Counted from the stretch's first letter, positions 1 through 9,443 are shown. The stretch: 64,000 nucleotides of DNA from Hymenobacter sp. HSC-4F20 (GCF_019599275.1 NZ_JAHZTD010000001.1:1488001-1552000); one strand, 5' to 3'. The notes: generated by a model not told the origin, from the letters alone. A program made the numbers and translations.

Positions 1-153
1 GTGCTGCGCTTCGCTACCACCCCGGACCTCACGCCACCTGGCACTCCGCTGAGTGCGTGGGGTCCCTGGGGCCTGCTGCCTGGCTTTTTCCGCCGGGCAA
101 ACTACTTGCCTGAACCCACCGCCAACCCGGCCCGCCCTACGGCGCCCTTGTAG
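1..153 (+). CDS. possible 3' end of an upstream gene (partial)
   Basis: Frame 1 is open from the first base of the window to a TAG at 151-153, giving about 50 residues rich in proline. I do not recognise the sequence. It could be the C-terminus of a gene that begins left of the window or simply an open stretch in GC-rich DNA. No promoter or terminator settles this. Confidence 0.3.
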   Translation: MLRFATTPDLTPPGTPLSAWGPWGLLPGFFRRANYLPEPTANPARPTAPL

Positions 154-252
154 TATTGACTGCCCCTGGCCGGCGCACCTGGAGCGGAACCGCGGCTGCT
201 CCTCATGGCCTGGCATAGTGCCTCATTTTCTCGCTTCTTACCCTTTCCTACT

Positions 253-711
253 ATGAAAACTTCCTTTGCTTCCGCTGCTTTTCTGGCTATGGCCCTCGTA
301 GTAGCTGCTCCCCAGCGGCCGGTTCAGGCCGCTGCCGCTACGGGCACCGTATCAGGCCGCCTTTTCGACGGCCACACCCAGGAGCCCATTCCGCACTCCT
401 ACGTGGTGGTGCTGCGCGCCACCGACGGGCGGCTGATGAAAACCACCGAAACTGATGCCCAGGGCCGGTTTCGGGTGGCAGGCTTACCGCTAGGCCGCTA
501 CGTGGTACGCACCACCGTGCTCGGCTACCACGCCATCCGGCCGGCCGTGGCCCTGCACCCAGCCAAGCCCCGGCACACGCTGGGAACCGTAGTACTGGTG
601 CCGCTGACCATGCCCCAGGTGGCCCAAGCCGATAAGCAAGCCTGGGCCAGCCGTGGTAAAGCCGTAGCAGCCGTGGAGCCTCGTCGTCCGGCAGTGCGGG
701 TGCGTTCCTAA
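253..711 (+). CDS. secreted carboxypeptidase-regulatory-like domain protein
   Basis: The ATG at 253 gives 152 residues. They open with a clear signal peptide (MKTSFASAAFLAMALVVAAP, then an alanine-rich cleavage zone). One beta-sandwich domain of the carboxypeptidase regulatory-like kind follows, seen as TVSGRLFDGHTQEPIPHSYV, the DAQGRF turn and GLPLGRYVVR. In Bacteroidota this domain is usually the N-terminal part of TonB-dependent receptors. Here it stands alone and the protein ends shortly after it, so a periplasmic or cell-surface role is likely but no substrate can be named. The longer reading frame from 205 lacks a sensible signal peptide at its start, so I prefer 253. Confidence 0.75.
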   Translation: MKTSFASAAFLAMALVVAAPQRPVQAAAATGTVSGRLFDGHTQEPIPHSYVVVLRATDGRLMKTTETDAQGRFRVAGLPLGRYVVRTTVLGYHAIRPAVALHPAKPRHTLGTVVLVPLTMPQVAQADKQAWASRGKAVAAVEPRRPAVRVRS

Positions 712-855
712 GGTTGTAAGGCCCGGTTCTGGTCCGACTAGTGGCTGATGGGTGCTATCGGCCGCCAGCCGGACCAGCTTGTTACAGGGCAGAGCACTTG
801 GGCTCAGAACAGTAGCAGGCAGAAAGTTTTCGCCCCGCTGTTCCTCCTGGGTTAG

Positions 856-863
856 TACCTTCG
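856..863 (+). promoter_or_regulatory. candidate -7 element for the DUF2459 gene
   Basis: TACCTTCG lies 24 bases before the ATG at 888 and matches the Bacteroidota -7 consensus TAnnTTTG at all but one position. No clear TTTG lies at the expected -33 distance, so only half of the promoter is supported. Confidence 0.4.
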
Positions 864-887
864 CGGGGCCCGTTTACGTGTGGTTTG

Positions 888-1532
888 ATGTCGGTTTTTG
901 CTGCTTTCGTTTTGTTTTTGATGACGGGGAGCCTAGTGCCCGTGAACCGGCAGTTTCGGCAAACGCCGGGCGGAGTGCCCATTTTTGTAGTATCCAACGG
1001 GTTCCATACGGATGTGGTGCTTCCCCTGCGGGAGGCACAAACCGGCCACAACTGGCTCCTGGCCCTGCAGCAGCCTGCTCTTACCGCCCGCTTCCGCCAC
1101 TACCCCTATGTAGCCTTTGGCTGGGGCAATGAGGGTTTCTACCTGGGCTCTATGGGCGGAAAATTTCCCGGACCCAAAGCCATTGCCGGCGCCCTTTTCC
1201 CGTCCCGTACCCTCATGCACGTCGATTTTTACCGCGCTGCGCCCGACTCCGGCCGCCACGTCGTGCCGCTGCGCATCTCGCCCGGGCAGTACCGCCTCCT
1301 CACGGCCTACGTGCAGCAGTCGTTCCAGCCCGATAGCCTGGGGCAGTGGCAACTGCGCCAGCCCGTCGGCTATACGCCCGAAGACTTTTTCTTTCGCGCC
1401 CGGGGCCGTTACCACGCCCTGCGCACCTGCAACGACTGGACCAACCAGGGCCTGCGCCGGGCCGGGGTGCGGGCGGCCCTGAAGGCACCACTGGCGGGCT
1501 CCGTGCTGTATCAAATCCGGCAGACCCGGTAG
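888..1532 (+). CDS. DUF2459 / TIGR02117 family protein
   Basis: This 214-residue protein has one N-terminal hydrophobic segment (MSVFAAFVLFLMTGSLVPV), probably a signal anchor or signal peptide. The domain that follows carries the family landmarks: VVSNGFHTDVVLPL near the start, YVAFGWGNEGFYLGS in the middle and TCNDWTNQGLRRAG near the end. Conserved His, Asp, Cys and Asn residues of this kind suggest a papain-like or amidase-type fold, but no function is established for the family as far as I know. The ATG at 888 is preferred over the TTG at 885. The gene stands alone. Confidence 0.75.
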   Translation: MSVFAAFVLFLMTGSLVPVNRQFRQTPGGVPIFVVSNGFHTDVVLPLREAQTGHNWLLALQQPALTARFRHYPYVAFGWGNEGFYLGSMGGKFPGPKAIAGALFPSRTLMHVDFYRAAPDSGRHVVPLRISPGQYRLLTAYVQQSFQPDSLGQWQLRQPVGYTPEDFFFRARGRYHALRTCNDWTNQGLRRAGVRAALKAPLAGSVLYQIRQTR

Positions 1533-1714
1533 CGCCCGTAGGCCCTCTTGTTGAGCTTAAGTCCTATCCGGCCAATTCATAACCCAAATTAGACTAAACC
1601 AAGGCCCATATTCAGCCAAAGAGTACTATTTATTCCTCGTATCTCGCAGAACTTTATGGGGTTGTTAGGCGGTAGTATGTATTCCCCGAACTTGTCCCTT
1701 GTTACATTTAGGCT

Positions 1715-2107
1715 ATGCTGGATGTACACCGCGAAGTACTGCCCAACGGCTTTCTGCTTATTCTTTCCCCTGATACCTCTTCCCCCGATGAGGTGAAGCT
1801 TACCCGGGCCCTGCACCGAGCCAGCCGTAGCGACAAAACCGCTATTCTGGTTGATTTAAGCTTGGTGGATACCCTGTCAGATGAGGTAATAGACTTGCTG
1901 CTGGCGTATGCCTTTATGCTTCACGCCCAGGAGCGCCGCCTGATTCTGTGCCACGTACCCCAGCCGGCCCAGCACCATTTTCTTTACCTCGACGCAGCTT
2001 CGCAGCCCTTGTTGGTGCCTTCTCTGCTCGATGCCATGCAGGAAATCGATTTTATGGTGAGCCCTAATCAGGCTCCGTGGCCGGGAAACACCCGTATTTC
2101 AAGGTAG
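1715..2107 (+). CDS. STAS-like domain protein
   Basis: A 130-residue protein without signal peptide or membrane segment. Its pattern (LILSPDTSSPDE, then TAILVDLSLVDTLSDEVIDLL, then ERRLILCHVP) resembles STAS/anti-anti-sigma-factor domains, in which a serine or threonine after a 'VDLS..D..S' strand is phosphorylated. The match is in hydrophobic spacing more than in identity, so the family call is tentative. It ends about 100 bases before hisS and could be co-transcribed with it. Confidence 0.45.
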   Translation: MLDVHREVLPNGFLLILSPDTSSPDEVKLTRALHRASRSDKTAILVDLSLVDTLSDEVIDLLLAYAFMLHAQERRLILCHVPQPAQHHFLYLDAASQPLLVPSLLDAMQEIDFMVSPNQAPWPGNTRISR

Positions 2108-2204
2108 CGCCAGGCGGCCCCGGCCCCCGTAAGGCACCGGCCCCGGAAAATCCGATGTAATCCGCGAATTTTGCGGCCACATTTTCGCATCCTGATTTTC
2201 CGCC

Positions 2205-3602
2205 ATGAGCGCACAGAAGCCCAGCATCCCCCGCGGCACCCGCGACTTCGGCCCCGCCGTGGTGGCGCGCCGCAACTATATTTTCGGTGTTATCCGCCGC
2301 GTATTTGAGAAATTCGGCTACGCCCCGCTCGAAACCCCTACCCTCGAAAACCTGTCGGTACTGACTGGCAAGTACGGCGAGGAAGGCGACCAGCTCCTGT
2401 TCAAAGTCCTGAATTCCGGCGACTTCGCCAAAGACGTAACCCCTGACGACCTTGCGGCCGATAACCGCAGCAAACGCCTCCTGCCCAAAGTATCGGAGAA
2501 AGGTCTGCGCTACGACCTCACGGTCCCCTTCGCCCGCTACGTGGTGATGAACCGCAACACGCTCGTATTCCCGTTCAAGCGCTACCAGATTCAGCCGGTG
2601 TGGCGGGCCGACCGCCCCCAGCGCGGCCGTTACCGCGAATTCTACCAGTGCGACGCCGACGTGGTAGGAACTGATTCGCTGCTGTGTGAGGCTGAAATTG
2701 TGCTGATGATGTCGGAGGTGCTGACCACGCTGGGCCTAACGGAGCACACCATCAAAATCAACCACCGCCGCGTGCTGGGCGCCTTTTACCAGGCCCTCGG
2801 TGGTGAAGGAACCGAGGTAGACCTGTTCACGGCCATCGACAAGCTCGACAAAATCGGGCGCGAGGGAGTGGAGAAAGAGCTGGCGGGCCGCGGCTTCTCC
2901 GAGCCGGCCATTGAACGGTTGTTCGATTTGCTAGGGGTAGGCGGCGACTTCGAGGAAAAGCTGGAGCGCCTGCTGGCCGCCTTCGCCACGGCCGGCGTGG
3001 AGCCCGACAACGCCGATGGCTACAAAGGCCTGCAGGACCTGACGCGGGTGCTGGAGTACCTGCGCAGCTTCGGCTTCGAGAAGTGGCAGAACCTGGAATT
3101 CGACGTGACCCTGGCCCGCGGGCTGAGCTACTACACCGGCTGCATCTTCGAAATTAAGATCAACAACGTGAACATGGGTAGCGTGTCGGGTGGCGGCCGC
3201 TACGACAACCTAACCGGGGCCTTCGGGTTGCCGGGGGTGTCGGGGGTAGGCTTCTCGTTTGGGGTAGACCGCCTCTACGACTGCCTGGAGGAGCTGAACT
3301 TGTTCCCGGAAGCCGTGGCTACTACTACCCGCTGCCTCGTGGCCAACTTCGATGCCGAAAGCGAAGCCGCCGTGCTGCCAGTGTTGCGCCGGCTGCGCGA
3401 GGCCGGCATCCCGAGCGAGCTGTTCCCGGAGGCTGGCAAGCTGGGCAAACAGTTTAAATACGCCGATGCCAAAGGCATTCCCTACGTGCTGATTCAGGGG
3501 TCTGAAGAACGGGCGGCTGGCCAGTTTAAGCTGAAAACCCTGGGCACTGGTGCGGAACGGACCGTAACGCTGGAGGAAGCAGTAGCCGAGCTGGCGAAGT
3601 AG
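2205..3602 (+). CDS. hisS: histidyl-tRNA synthetase
   Basis: A 465-residue class II aminoacyl-tRNA synthetase that charges tRNA-His with histidine in the cytoplasm. Visible landmarks are the N-terminal IPRGTRDFGP, motif 1, LRYDLTVPFARYV, the motif 2 region RGRYREFYQCDADVVG, the histidine-specific GLSYYTGCIFE, and motif 3 with GGGRYDNL followed by GVGFSFGVDRL. The anticodon-binding domain fills the last 90 residues (LVANFDAESEAAVLPVLRRL onwards). Length is normal for the Bacteroidota form. Confidence 0.97.
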   Translation: MSAQKPSIPRGTRDFGPAVVARRNYIFGVIRRVFEKFGYAPLETPTLENLSVLTGKYGEEGDQLLFKVLNSGDFAKDVTPDDLAADNRSKRLLPKVSEKGLRYDLTVPFARYVVMNRNTLVFPFKRYQIQPVWRADRPQRGRYREFYQCDADVVGTDSLLCEAEIVLMMSEVLTTLGLTEHTIKINHRRVLGAFYQALGGEGTEVDLFTAIDKLDKIGREGVEKELAGRGFSEPAIERLFDLLGVGGDFEEKLERLLAAFATAGVEPDNADGYKGLQDLTRVLEYLRSFGFEKWQNLEFDVTLARGLSYYTGCIFEIKINNVNMGSVSGGGRYDNLTGAFGLPGVSGVGFSFGVDRLYDCLEELNLFPEAVATTTRCLVANFDAESEAAVLPVLRRLREAGIPSELFPEAGKLGKQFKYADAKGIPYVLIQGSEERAAGQFKLKTLGTGAERTVTLEEAVAELAK

Positions 3603-3797
3603 CCCCAAGCTCTTTTCATCTCTCAGTGCCCCCGCCGCTCTATAAATGTCAGCCATAGCGAGAGCACAGGGTTTCTACCACGGGTAATTTTTGACTGCCC
3701 ACGGTAGAAACTCTTGCTTCCGTTTCAGATGGCTCCTAGTTCGGAGGGCGGTACCTTTCTCTCCTTTTCCCACCCAGTCGCCTATTCCTTTCCACCC

Positions 3798-5297
3798 ATG
3801 GCCCAGGATTTTGCCCTCACCCCTTCTACCCGCCTCGACCTTCGTACGCTGGATGAGCTGCTGCGCACCAAAGCCCGCGTAGTGCTCAGCGAGGAAGCCC
3901 GCCAGCGCATTCAGGAGTGCCACCGCTACCTGCGGGACCGGCTGGAACGCACGCCCGATGTCGCCATCTACGGTATCAACACCGGGTTCGGGGCGTTATG
4001 CAACCAGGCCATTCCGGCAGATCAGCGGCAGCAGCTTCAGGTGAATCTGGTGATGTCGCACGCCTGCGGAACGGGCGAGGAAGTACCAGCCGATTTGGTG
4101 CGCCTTATGCTGCTGCTGAAGGCCCAGAGCCTGAGCTACGGCCACAGCGGGGTGCAAGTGGGCACCGTGCAGCGCCTGCTCGATTTCTATAACCGCGGCA
4201 TGCTGCCCGTGGTGTACCAGCAAGGCTCCCTGGGAGCCAGCGGCGACTTGGCCCCGCTGGCTCACCTGTGCCTACCCCTGCTGGGGCTGGGCGAAGTACA
4301 CTACGAGGGCTACCGCCTGGCCGCGGCCGATGCCATGAGTTTGTTTAGCTGGCAACCGCTAACGCTAGAAGCCAAGGAAGGGCTGGCGCTGCTCAATGGC
4401 ACCCAGTTTATGCTGGCCTATGCAGTGCACGCGCTACTGCGTACCCACCGCCTGCTGGCTGCCGCCGACGTTATCGGTGCTTTATCCCTGGAGGCATTTG
4501 ACGGCCGCAACGAGCCGTTTGATGAGCGCCTGCACCGGATTCGGCCCCACGCGGGGCAGCTTACCGTGGCCCGGCGGGTTCGGGAGCTGCTGGGGGGTAG
4601 CGAGCTGCAGCAACAGCCCAAAACGGCGGTGCAAGATCCCTACTCCTTCCGCTGCATGCCGCAGGTGCACGGCGCTTCCCGCGACGCCCTGGCCTACGTG
4701 CAGCAAGTGGTAGAAACCGAGTGCAACGCCGTCACCGACAATCCCAATATCTTTCCCGAGGATGACGTGATTCTGAGCGGGGGCAACTTTCATGGGCAAC
4801 CCCTGGCCCTGGCCCTGGATATGCTGGCTATTGCCACTGCCGAGGTGGGTAGCATCTCGCAGCAGCGCACTACCCAGCTAATCAGCGGCCAGCGCGGGCT
4901 GCCGCCTTTCCTGATTGCCGAGCCGGGCCTGAACTCAGGGCTGATGATTCCGCAGTACACGGCTGCCGGCATTGTCAGCCAGAACAAGCAGCTCTGCACG
5001 CCGGCTTCAGTGGATAGCGTAGTAAGCAGCAATGGGCAGGAAGACCACGTGAGCATGGGCGCCAACGCCGCCACCAAGGCCCTGCGGGTGGTGCAGAACG
5101 TAGAGCAGCTGTTGGGCATTGAGCTGTTGAACGCTGCCCAGGCTCTTACGTTCCGCCGGCCGGCCCGCACCTCCCCGGCGCTGGAGCAGGTAGTGGAAGC
5201 CTTCCGCGAGAAGGTAGCTTTCGTGGCCCAGGACCGGGTGCTCTACCCCGATTTGCACGCCGCCGCCGCGTTTGTGCGCAGCTACCCGTGGCCGTAA
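3798..5297 (+). CDS. hutH: histidine ammonia-lyase
   Basis: From the ATG at 3798 the protein has 499 residues, the usual size. It removes ammonia from L-histidine to give urocanate, the first step of histidine breakdown. GSLGASGDLAPLAH carries the Ala-Ser-Gly triad that cyclises into the MIO cofactor. NTGFG and YSFRCMPQVHGASRD are also typical, and the SH pair in NLVMSHACGTG fits a histidine rather than tyrosine or phenylalanine lyase. No hutU, hutI or hutG lies beside it, so the rest of the pathway must be elsewhere. The longer frame from 3714 has no family match at its N-terminus. Confidence 0.93.
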   Translation: MAQDFALTPSTRLDLRTLDELLRTKARVVLSEEARQRIQECHRYLRDRLERTPDVAIYGINTGFGALCNQAIPADQRQQLQVNLVMSHACGTGEEVPADLVRLMLLLKAQSLSYGHSGVQVGTVQRLLDFYNRGMLPVVYQQGSLGASGDLAPLAHLCLPLLGLGEVHYEGYRLAAADAMSLFSWQPLTLEAKEGLALLNGTQFMLAYAVHALLRTHRLLAAADVIGALSLEAFDGRNEPFDERLHRIRPHAGQLTVARRVRELLGGSELQQQPKTAVQDPYSFRCMPQVHGASRDALAYVQQVVETECNAVTDNPNIFPEDDVILSGGNFHGQPLALALDMLAIATAEVGSISQQRTTQLISGQRGLPPFLIAEPGLNSGLMIPQYTAAGIVSQNKQLCTPASVDSVVSSNGQEDHVSMGANAATKALRVVQNVEQLLGIELLNAAQALTFRRPARTSPALEQVVEAFREKVAFVAQDRVLYPDLHAAAAFVRSYPWP

Positions 5298-5410
5298 GCC
5301 CAGCGCGGGAACCGGCTCCCCCGGTACCTTCCGAAGGATAGTCGGGTGCCGGGCGTCGAAACCTGCTATTTTAGCCCAGTGCGCAGACGCAATCAGCCGG
5401 CTGCCTCGTT

Positions 5411-7360
5411 ATGGGCATGATGAAAAACCTTTTACTGCTGCTTCTGCTGGTAGTTGGACTAAGCAATTGGGCGTGGGCGCAGTGCGACCGGTCGAGGCCG
5501 TGCAACCCGACACCTGGCATTTCCTTTAAAATTTATGATGCCGCCACCAAGCAGGAAGTACAGGAGCTGTGCGTGGGGCGTCGGGTGCGCTTCGTGAACA
5601 CGAGTAGCTCTGTTGTGCCCGGGCAGGAGGATATTGTGCGCTATGCCACCGGCAGTACCGTGCTCTGCTGCGGGGCCGATTTCCCCGATACCGTGTCGTT
5701 TTACACGCCAACCGCGCCAGGAACCCTGGTTATTACTCAGAACAAAAACCCGGCGGGTTCCAGCCTGTCCATTATTTCCTCGCGTAACATCATTGTACGC
5801 AACTCTACCCCACCGGCCTTCACGCTAACGGCGTGCGCGCCGGGCTTCGTGGAAGTAACCGTAACCGACGCCAACTACGACCAGTACCTGGTGCAGGTAG
5901 GCAGCGCGGCCCCGGTACCTGCCCCGCGCAATACGCCCGTCACCTACCCCGCCAGTGGGCCGGCTACCGTGACGGTGGTTGGCCGCTACAACCAAGCGGC
6001 ACTCTGCGAGGGCGTGGCCCAGCAAAGCTTCACGCCCCGGCCCGCGCCCCAGCGCCCTACCCTGAGCAGTTTGGCGGTGCAAGGCACTACGGCGCAGTTT
6101 CAGTTCGGCAACCTCCAGCCTGAGTACCAGTACCGCCTGCAAGTAGCTGATGCCGCAGCCGGCGGCTACCGCACCCTCGCCACCCTAACGCCGGGAGCTA
6201 CTTCCTTTGACCTGGCCACCGCGCCGCTGCCCGGTTGCTACCGCCTGCTCCTGCAGGATGCCTGCCAGCCTTCAGTGGCCAGCACGGCCTCGTTTTCCAT
6301 TTGCTCCGTGACCCTGACTGGTGCTTCCCAAAACGGGCGCAACCTGCTGCGCTGGGGCAGCGAGGGTAGCGGCAGCTATACCCTTACCCGCTCCGACGGG
6401 CAGAATACGCTGCGGCTGCCCCTTCCTCCTGGCACCACCCAGTACGAGGACACGGCCGTAGCCTGCGGCACCACCTACCGTTACCGCGTCAGCCTGACCA
6501 TGGGTATTACTACCTCCGTTTCGGATGAGGTGGCTGTGCTGACTAGCGCCGGCGCTGCGCCGGCTGCTCCTCGCCTGGCGGCCACGTTCAACCTGCGCAA
6601 CCAGGTGGAGCTAACCGCCGTGGCAGCGCGCAATGCCACCACAGGCCAACTGACTTACCTGCGCAACGGCGCCGAGCTGCGCACTACCTCTGGCCGCACG
6701 CTGGTTGACTCCTTGGTCACGCCCGCCCTCAGCGCCCCGCTTTGCTACTCGGTGCGCCTGCTCGACGTATGCGGCAACCGTTCCCCGGAAAGTGCTCCTG
6801 TGTGTCCGGTACTGCTAGAGGCGCAAGCCGTAACCGACGACGGCACCACCATCCGGCTCAACTGGACGGCCCTGCGCGGCCCGGACGCTACCGTCCCGGT
6901 TACTTACCGCCTCCTGACCCTGTCGGCCACGAACACCGTGCTTCGCTCCCTGCCCGTACCGGCCAGCCTTACCTACCTGGATTTGCAGCCACCCACTGAC
7001 CAGCAGGTAGTACGCTACCGCATAGAGGCCACCGGGGGCGGGCTGTCGGCCCCCTCGTACTCCAACATAGCCACGGTAGCGCGGCGCATTGTGGTATACG
7101 TCCCGACAGCCTTTACCCCCAACGGCGACGGCCTCAATGATGTGCTGGAGTTGAAAGGCCGTTACCTCGACGCCTTCCGCTTTACCGTGGTCGACCGCAA
7201 CGGTCAGGCTGTATTTCAGGCCACCTCGCGTGCCCAAACCTGGGATGGGCGCATTGGGTCGGCCGCGCCGGTGCCCGGGGCCTACGTGTGGCGCTTTGAA
7301 GCCACAGACCAGACGGGCAGGCGCAGCGTACAGCAAGGCACCGTCACTATTCTGCGCTAA
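5411..7360 (+). CDS. secreted protein with gliding-motility-type C-terminal sorting domain
   Basis: A 649-residue secreted protein; the start could also be the ATG at 5417. The signal peptide is LLLLLLLVVGLSNWAWAQ. The body looks like a series of Ig/fibronectin-III-like modules with paired cysteines. The last 85 residues (VYVPTAFTPNGDGLNDVLEL through DRNGQAVFQ to the end) form the CHU_C or 'gliding motility-associated' domain, used as a type IX secretion signal (type B). The protein is therefore expected outside the cell or on its surface, as an adhesin-like or structural protein. No catalytic domain is visible. Confidence 0.85.
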   Translation: MGMMKNLLLLLLLVVGLSNWAWAQCDRSRPCNPTPGISFKIYDAATKQEVQELCVGRRVRFVNTSSSVVPGQEDIVRYATGSTVLCCGADFPDTVSFYTPTAPGTLVITQNKNPAGSSLSIISSRNIIVRNSTPPAFTLTACAPGFVEVTVTDANYDQYLVQVGSAAPVPAPRNTPVTYPASGPATVTVVGRYNQAALCEGVAQQSFTPRPAPQRPTLSSLAVQGTTAQFQFGNLQPEYQYRLQVADAAAGGYRTLATLTPGATSFDLATAPLPGCYRLLLQDACQPSVASTASFSICSVTLTGASQNGRNLLRWGSEGSGSYTLTRSDGQNTLRLPLPPGTTQYEDTAVACGTTYRYRVSLTMGITTSVSDEVAVLTSAGAAPAAPRLAATFNLRNQVELTAVAARNATTGQLTYLRNGAELRTTSGRTLVDSLVTPALSAPLCYSVRLLDVCGNRSPESAPVCPVLLEAQAVTDDGTTIRLNWTALRGPDATVPVTYRLLTLSATNTVLRSLPVPASLTYLDLQPPTDQQVVRYRIEATGGGLSAPSYSNIATVARRIVVYVPTAFTPNGDGLNDVLELKGRYLDAFRFTVVDRNGQAVFQATSRAQTWDGRIGSAAPVPGAYVWRFEATDQTGRRSVQQGTVTILR

Positions 7361-7423
7361 GCCAGCGTATGGGGTAGTGAGTATCTTGAGCCCGCCGGGC
7401 GGCCGTAGTAGAGCGGCGCTGCC

Positions 7424-7431
7424 TACCTTTG
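7424..7431 (+). promoter_or_regulatory. -7 promoter element before ybaB
   Basis: TACCTTTG matches the Bacteroidota -7 consensus TAnnTTTG exactly and lies 53 bases before the ATG at 7485. No TTTG is present at the usual upstream distance. Confidence 0.45.
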
Positions 7432-7484
7432 CGCCCCGCGAAATCCGTTTCGCGTATTCGTCTCACTTTAACTATTTCGCGCTG

Positions 7485-7820
7485 ATGTTTGATATCATGG
7501 GTATGATGGGCAAAATGAAAGAGCTTCAGGATAAGATGAAGCAGGCCCAGGACCAACTCCAATACATTACTACCACGGCCGAGTCGGGCGGGGGGCTGGT
7601 AAAGGCCACGGCCAACGGCCAGCGCCGCCTGCTCAAGCTCGAAATTGACGAGAGCCTGCTGCAACCCCAGGACCGCGACATGCTGGCCGACCTGGTGGTA
7701 GCGGCCGTGAACAAGGTACTAGAGGAAGCCGGCGAGAAAGCCAAGGAAGAAATCAAAAGCAAAACGTCCGGCCTGATTCCCAATATTCCGGGCCTCGACC
7801 TCGGTGGCTTTGGCCTCTGA
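7485..7820 (+). CDS. ybaB: YbaB/EbfC family nucleoid-associated protein
   Basis: From the ATG at 7485 the protein has 111 residues, the normal family length. The sequence MGMMGKMKELQDKMKQAQ, the middle GLVKATANGQRRLLKLEI and the helix DMLADLVVAAVNKVLEEA are typical of this dimeric DNA-binding family, which coats the nucleoid. The upstream extension of the frame to 7230 runs through the previous gene and is not real. The next gene overlaps its end, so the two are probably translated from one message. Confidence 0.92.
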   Translation: MFDIMGMMGKMKELQDKMKQAQDQLQYITTTAESGGGLVKATANGQRRLLKLEIDESLLQPQDRDMLADLVVAAVNKVLEEAGEKAKEEIKSKTSGLIPNIPGLDLGGFGL

Positions 7821-8967
7821 TGCGCGAACTTCCGCGGCGGGCAGCTGCGCCGATGTAGCCGTGGTCATCCTGAACTGGAACGGCCGGGATTTTCTGCGAA
7901 AGTTCCTGCCCTCCGTACTGGCCCACTCCGAGGGCGCCGCCCTATTCGTGGCCGATAATGCTTCTACGGATGATTCGGTGGCTGTGCTGGCCCGGGAGTT
8001 CCCGCAGGTGCGGGTTATTCAGCTAGCCTATAATCTGGGGTTTTGCCAGGGCTACAATGCGGCCCTCGATGACGTACGGTGGCTGGGGCCACTGGTGCAG
8101 GCCGCGCTGCCTGAGCGTACGCCTGCGGAACGCGGTCAGGACTGGGTGGAGGTGCTGGGGTTCCGCTACTACGTGCTGCTCAACTCCGACGTGGAAGTAA
8201 CACCCGGCTGGCTCGGGCCCCAGCGTGAACTGCTGGAGCACAACCCGCGCATTGCGGCCTGCCAGCCCAAAATCCGGCAGTACAGCGAAGCTGCTGCCCA
8301 GCGCCGGCAGTTTGAGTACGCCGGCGCCGCCGGGGGCTACCTCGACCGGCTGGGCTACCCCTTTTGCCGTGGCCGCCTCTTCGACACGCTTGAACCCGAC
8401 GAGGGGCAGTACGACGACCCACGGCCGGTAGCCTGGGCCACCGGCGCCTGCCTGTTGGTCCGGGCCGCCGCCTGGCACGCCTTGGGTGGACTGGAGCCTC
8501 GCTTTTTTGCCCACATGGAGGAAATCGACTTCTGCTGGCGCCTCCAGAATGCCGGCCACCAGGTATGGTACCACGGCGGCAGCACGGTGTTTCACGTAGG
8601 AGGAGGCACTCTGCACAAGTCGAACCCGCGCAAAACCTACCTTAACTTCCGTAACGGCTTGGCGCTAGTCTACAAAAACACCCACCCGAGCGAGCTACTG
8701 CTCGTGCTTGCGGCCCGCCTGGGGCTGGATGGGGTGGCGGCGCTCCGTTTCCTGTTGCAAGGAGCCACCCCCGATTTTCAGGCCATTCTTCGCGCCCACT
8801 GGCACTTCTGGCGGCAGCTGGGGTACTGGCGCGCCCAGCGCCGACAGCAACGGCCAACGCTGCGGACGGCCGAGCGGGCTGGCGTGTATCGGGGCAGCCT
8901 GGTGTGGGCGTATTTCGGGCAAGGCAAGCGCCGGTTTTCGGAGCTAAGCCAAAAGCTACTGAGCTAG
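7804..8967 (+). CDS. family 2 glycosyltransferase
   Basis: A 387-residue GT-A type glycosyltransferase, probably acting at the inner face of the membrane on surface polysaccharide. VVILNWNGRDFLRKFLPSVL and FVADNASTDDS form the nucleotide-sugar binding half. LLNSDVEVTPGWL holds the DxD-like metal site, and FFAHMEEIDFCWRLQNAGH is the usual acceptor-side motif of the rhamnosyltransferase-like subgroup. No start ATG fits, so translation probably begins at the GTG at 7804, overlapping the ybaB end by 17 bases. The sugar and acceptor cannot be told. Confidence 0.88.
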   Translation: MALASDARTSAAGSCADVAVVILNWNGRDFLRKFLPSVLAHSEGAALFVADNASTDDSVAVLAREFPQVRVIQLAYNLGFCQGYNAALDDVRWLGPLVQAALPERTPAERGQDWVEVLGFRYYVLLNSDVEVTPGWLGPQRELLEHNPRIAACQPKIRQYSEAAAQRRQFEYAGAAGGYLDRLGYPFCRGRLFDTLEPDEGQYDDPRPVAWATGACLLVRAAAWHALGGLEPRFFAHMEEIDFCWRLQNAGHQVWYHGGSTVFHVGGGTLHKSNPRKTYLNFRNGLALVYKNTHPSELLLVLAARLGLDGVAALRFLLQGATPDFQAILRAHWHFWRQLGYWRAQRRQQRPTLRTAERAGVYRGSLVWAYFGQGKRRFSELSQKLLS

Positions 8968-8997
8968 CACCGGGCACCCTTTCAGTTGAAAAATAGA

Positions 8998-9033
8998 AAC
9001 GCCTGCTGCTCCGGGTAGGTAGCAACAGGCGTT
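8998..9033. terminator. hairpin between convergent genes
   Basis: AACGCCTG and CAGGCGTT form a perfect 8-bp stem, extended by TGCT/AGCA after one mismatch. It sits between the glycosyltransferase (rightward) and the PspC gene (leftward) and could stop both. There is no strong T tract. Confidence 0.5.
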
Positions 9034-9061
9034 CCAAGGGTAGTTCGTAAATCGGGGGCAG

Positions 9062-9280
9062 CTACAAATCCCAGACGGTACTGCGCTGCCGACGCATAGC
9101 CCGGCGCGCGTTCATCCAGAAAGCCAGTGCAAAGTACAGGACAATGGGCGAGCCAAACGTAAAAAACGAGGCATACACGAAAGACAGCCGGACGCTGCTG
9201 GTAGAAAAGCCTACCCGCTTGCCGATGGCGTCGCAGACGCCGAAGCTCTGCTTTTCAATAAAGTCGGTTAGTCGTTTCAT
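9062..9280 (-). CDS. PspC domain protein
   Basis: A 72-residue protein with the compact PspC layout: an N-terminal FGVCDAIGKRVGFSTSSVRL segment, followed by one membrane span (SFVYASFFTFGSPIVLYFALAFW) and a basic tail. PspC proteins sit in the inner membrane and are linked to envelope stress. Here it is a single gene without other psp genes, as is common in Bacteroidota. Confidence 0.8.
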   Translation of the reverse strand: MKRLTDFIEKQSFGVCDAIGKRVGFSTSSVRLSFVYASFFTFGSPIVLYFALAFWMNARRAMRRQRSTVWDL

Positions 9281-9443
9281 AACTCCTGCTGTTCCAGTTG
9301 CCGGTAATGGCTAACCTGCTGTCAAAATATAATGATTTGCGGCCTGTGTCAAGCACTTACGCAGGAAGCCGGCCGTAAGATACGTCGGTTGGCGCCCTTT
9401 TTCCGTTTGTTGTCTGAATTTCGCGCTACCCTGCCTATTGCTC

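Noticed and set aside
782..1532. Long antisense open frames opposite host genes (for example 933-1514 and 6815-7336 on the other strand)
   Set aside because: They are GC-driven shadows of DUF2459 and the CHU_C gene; they have no family resemblance, no promoter and no start context.
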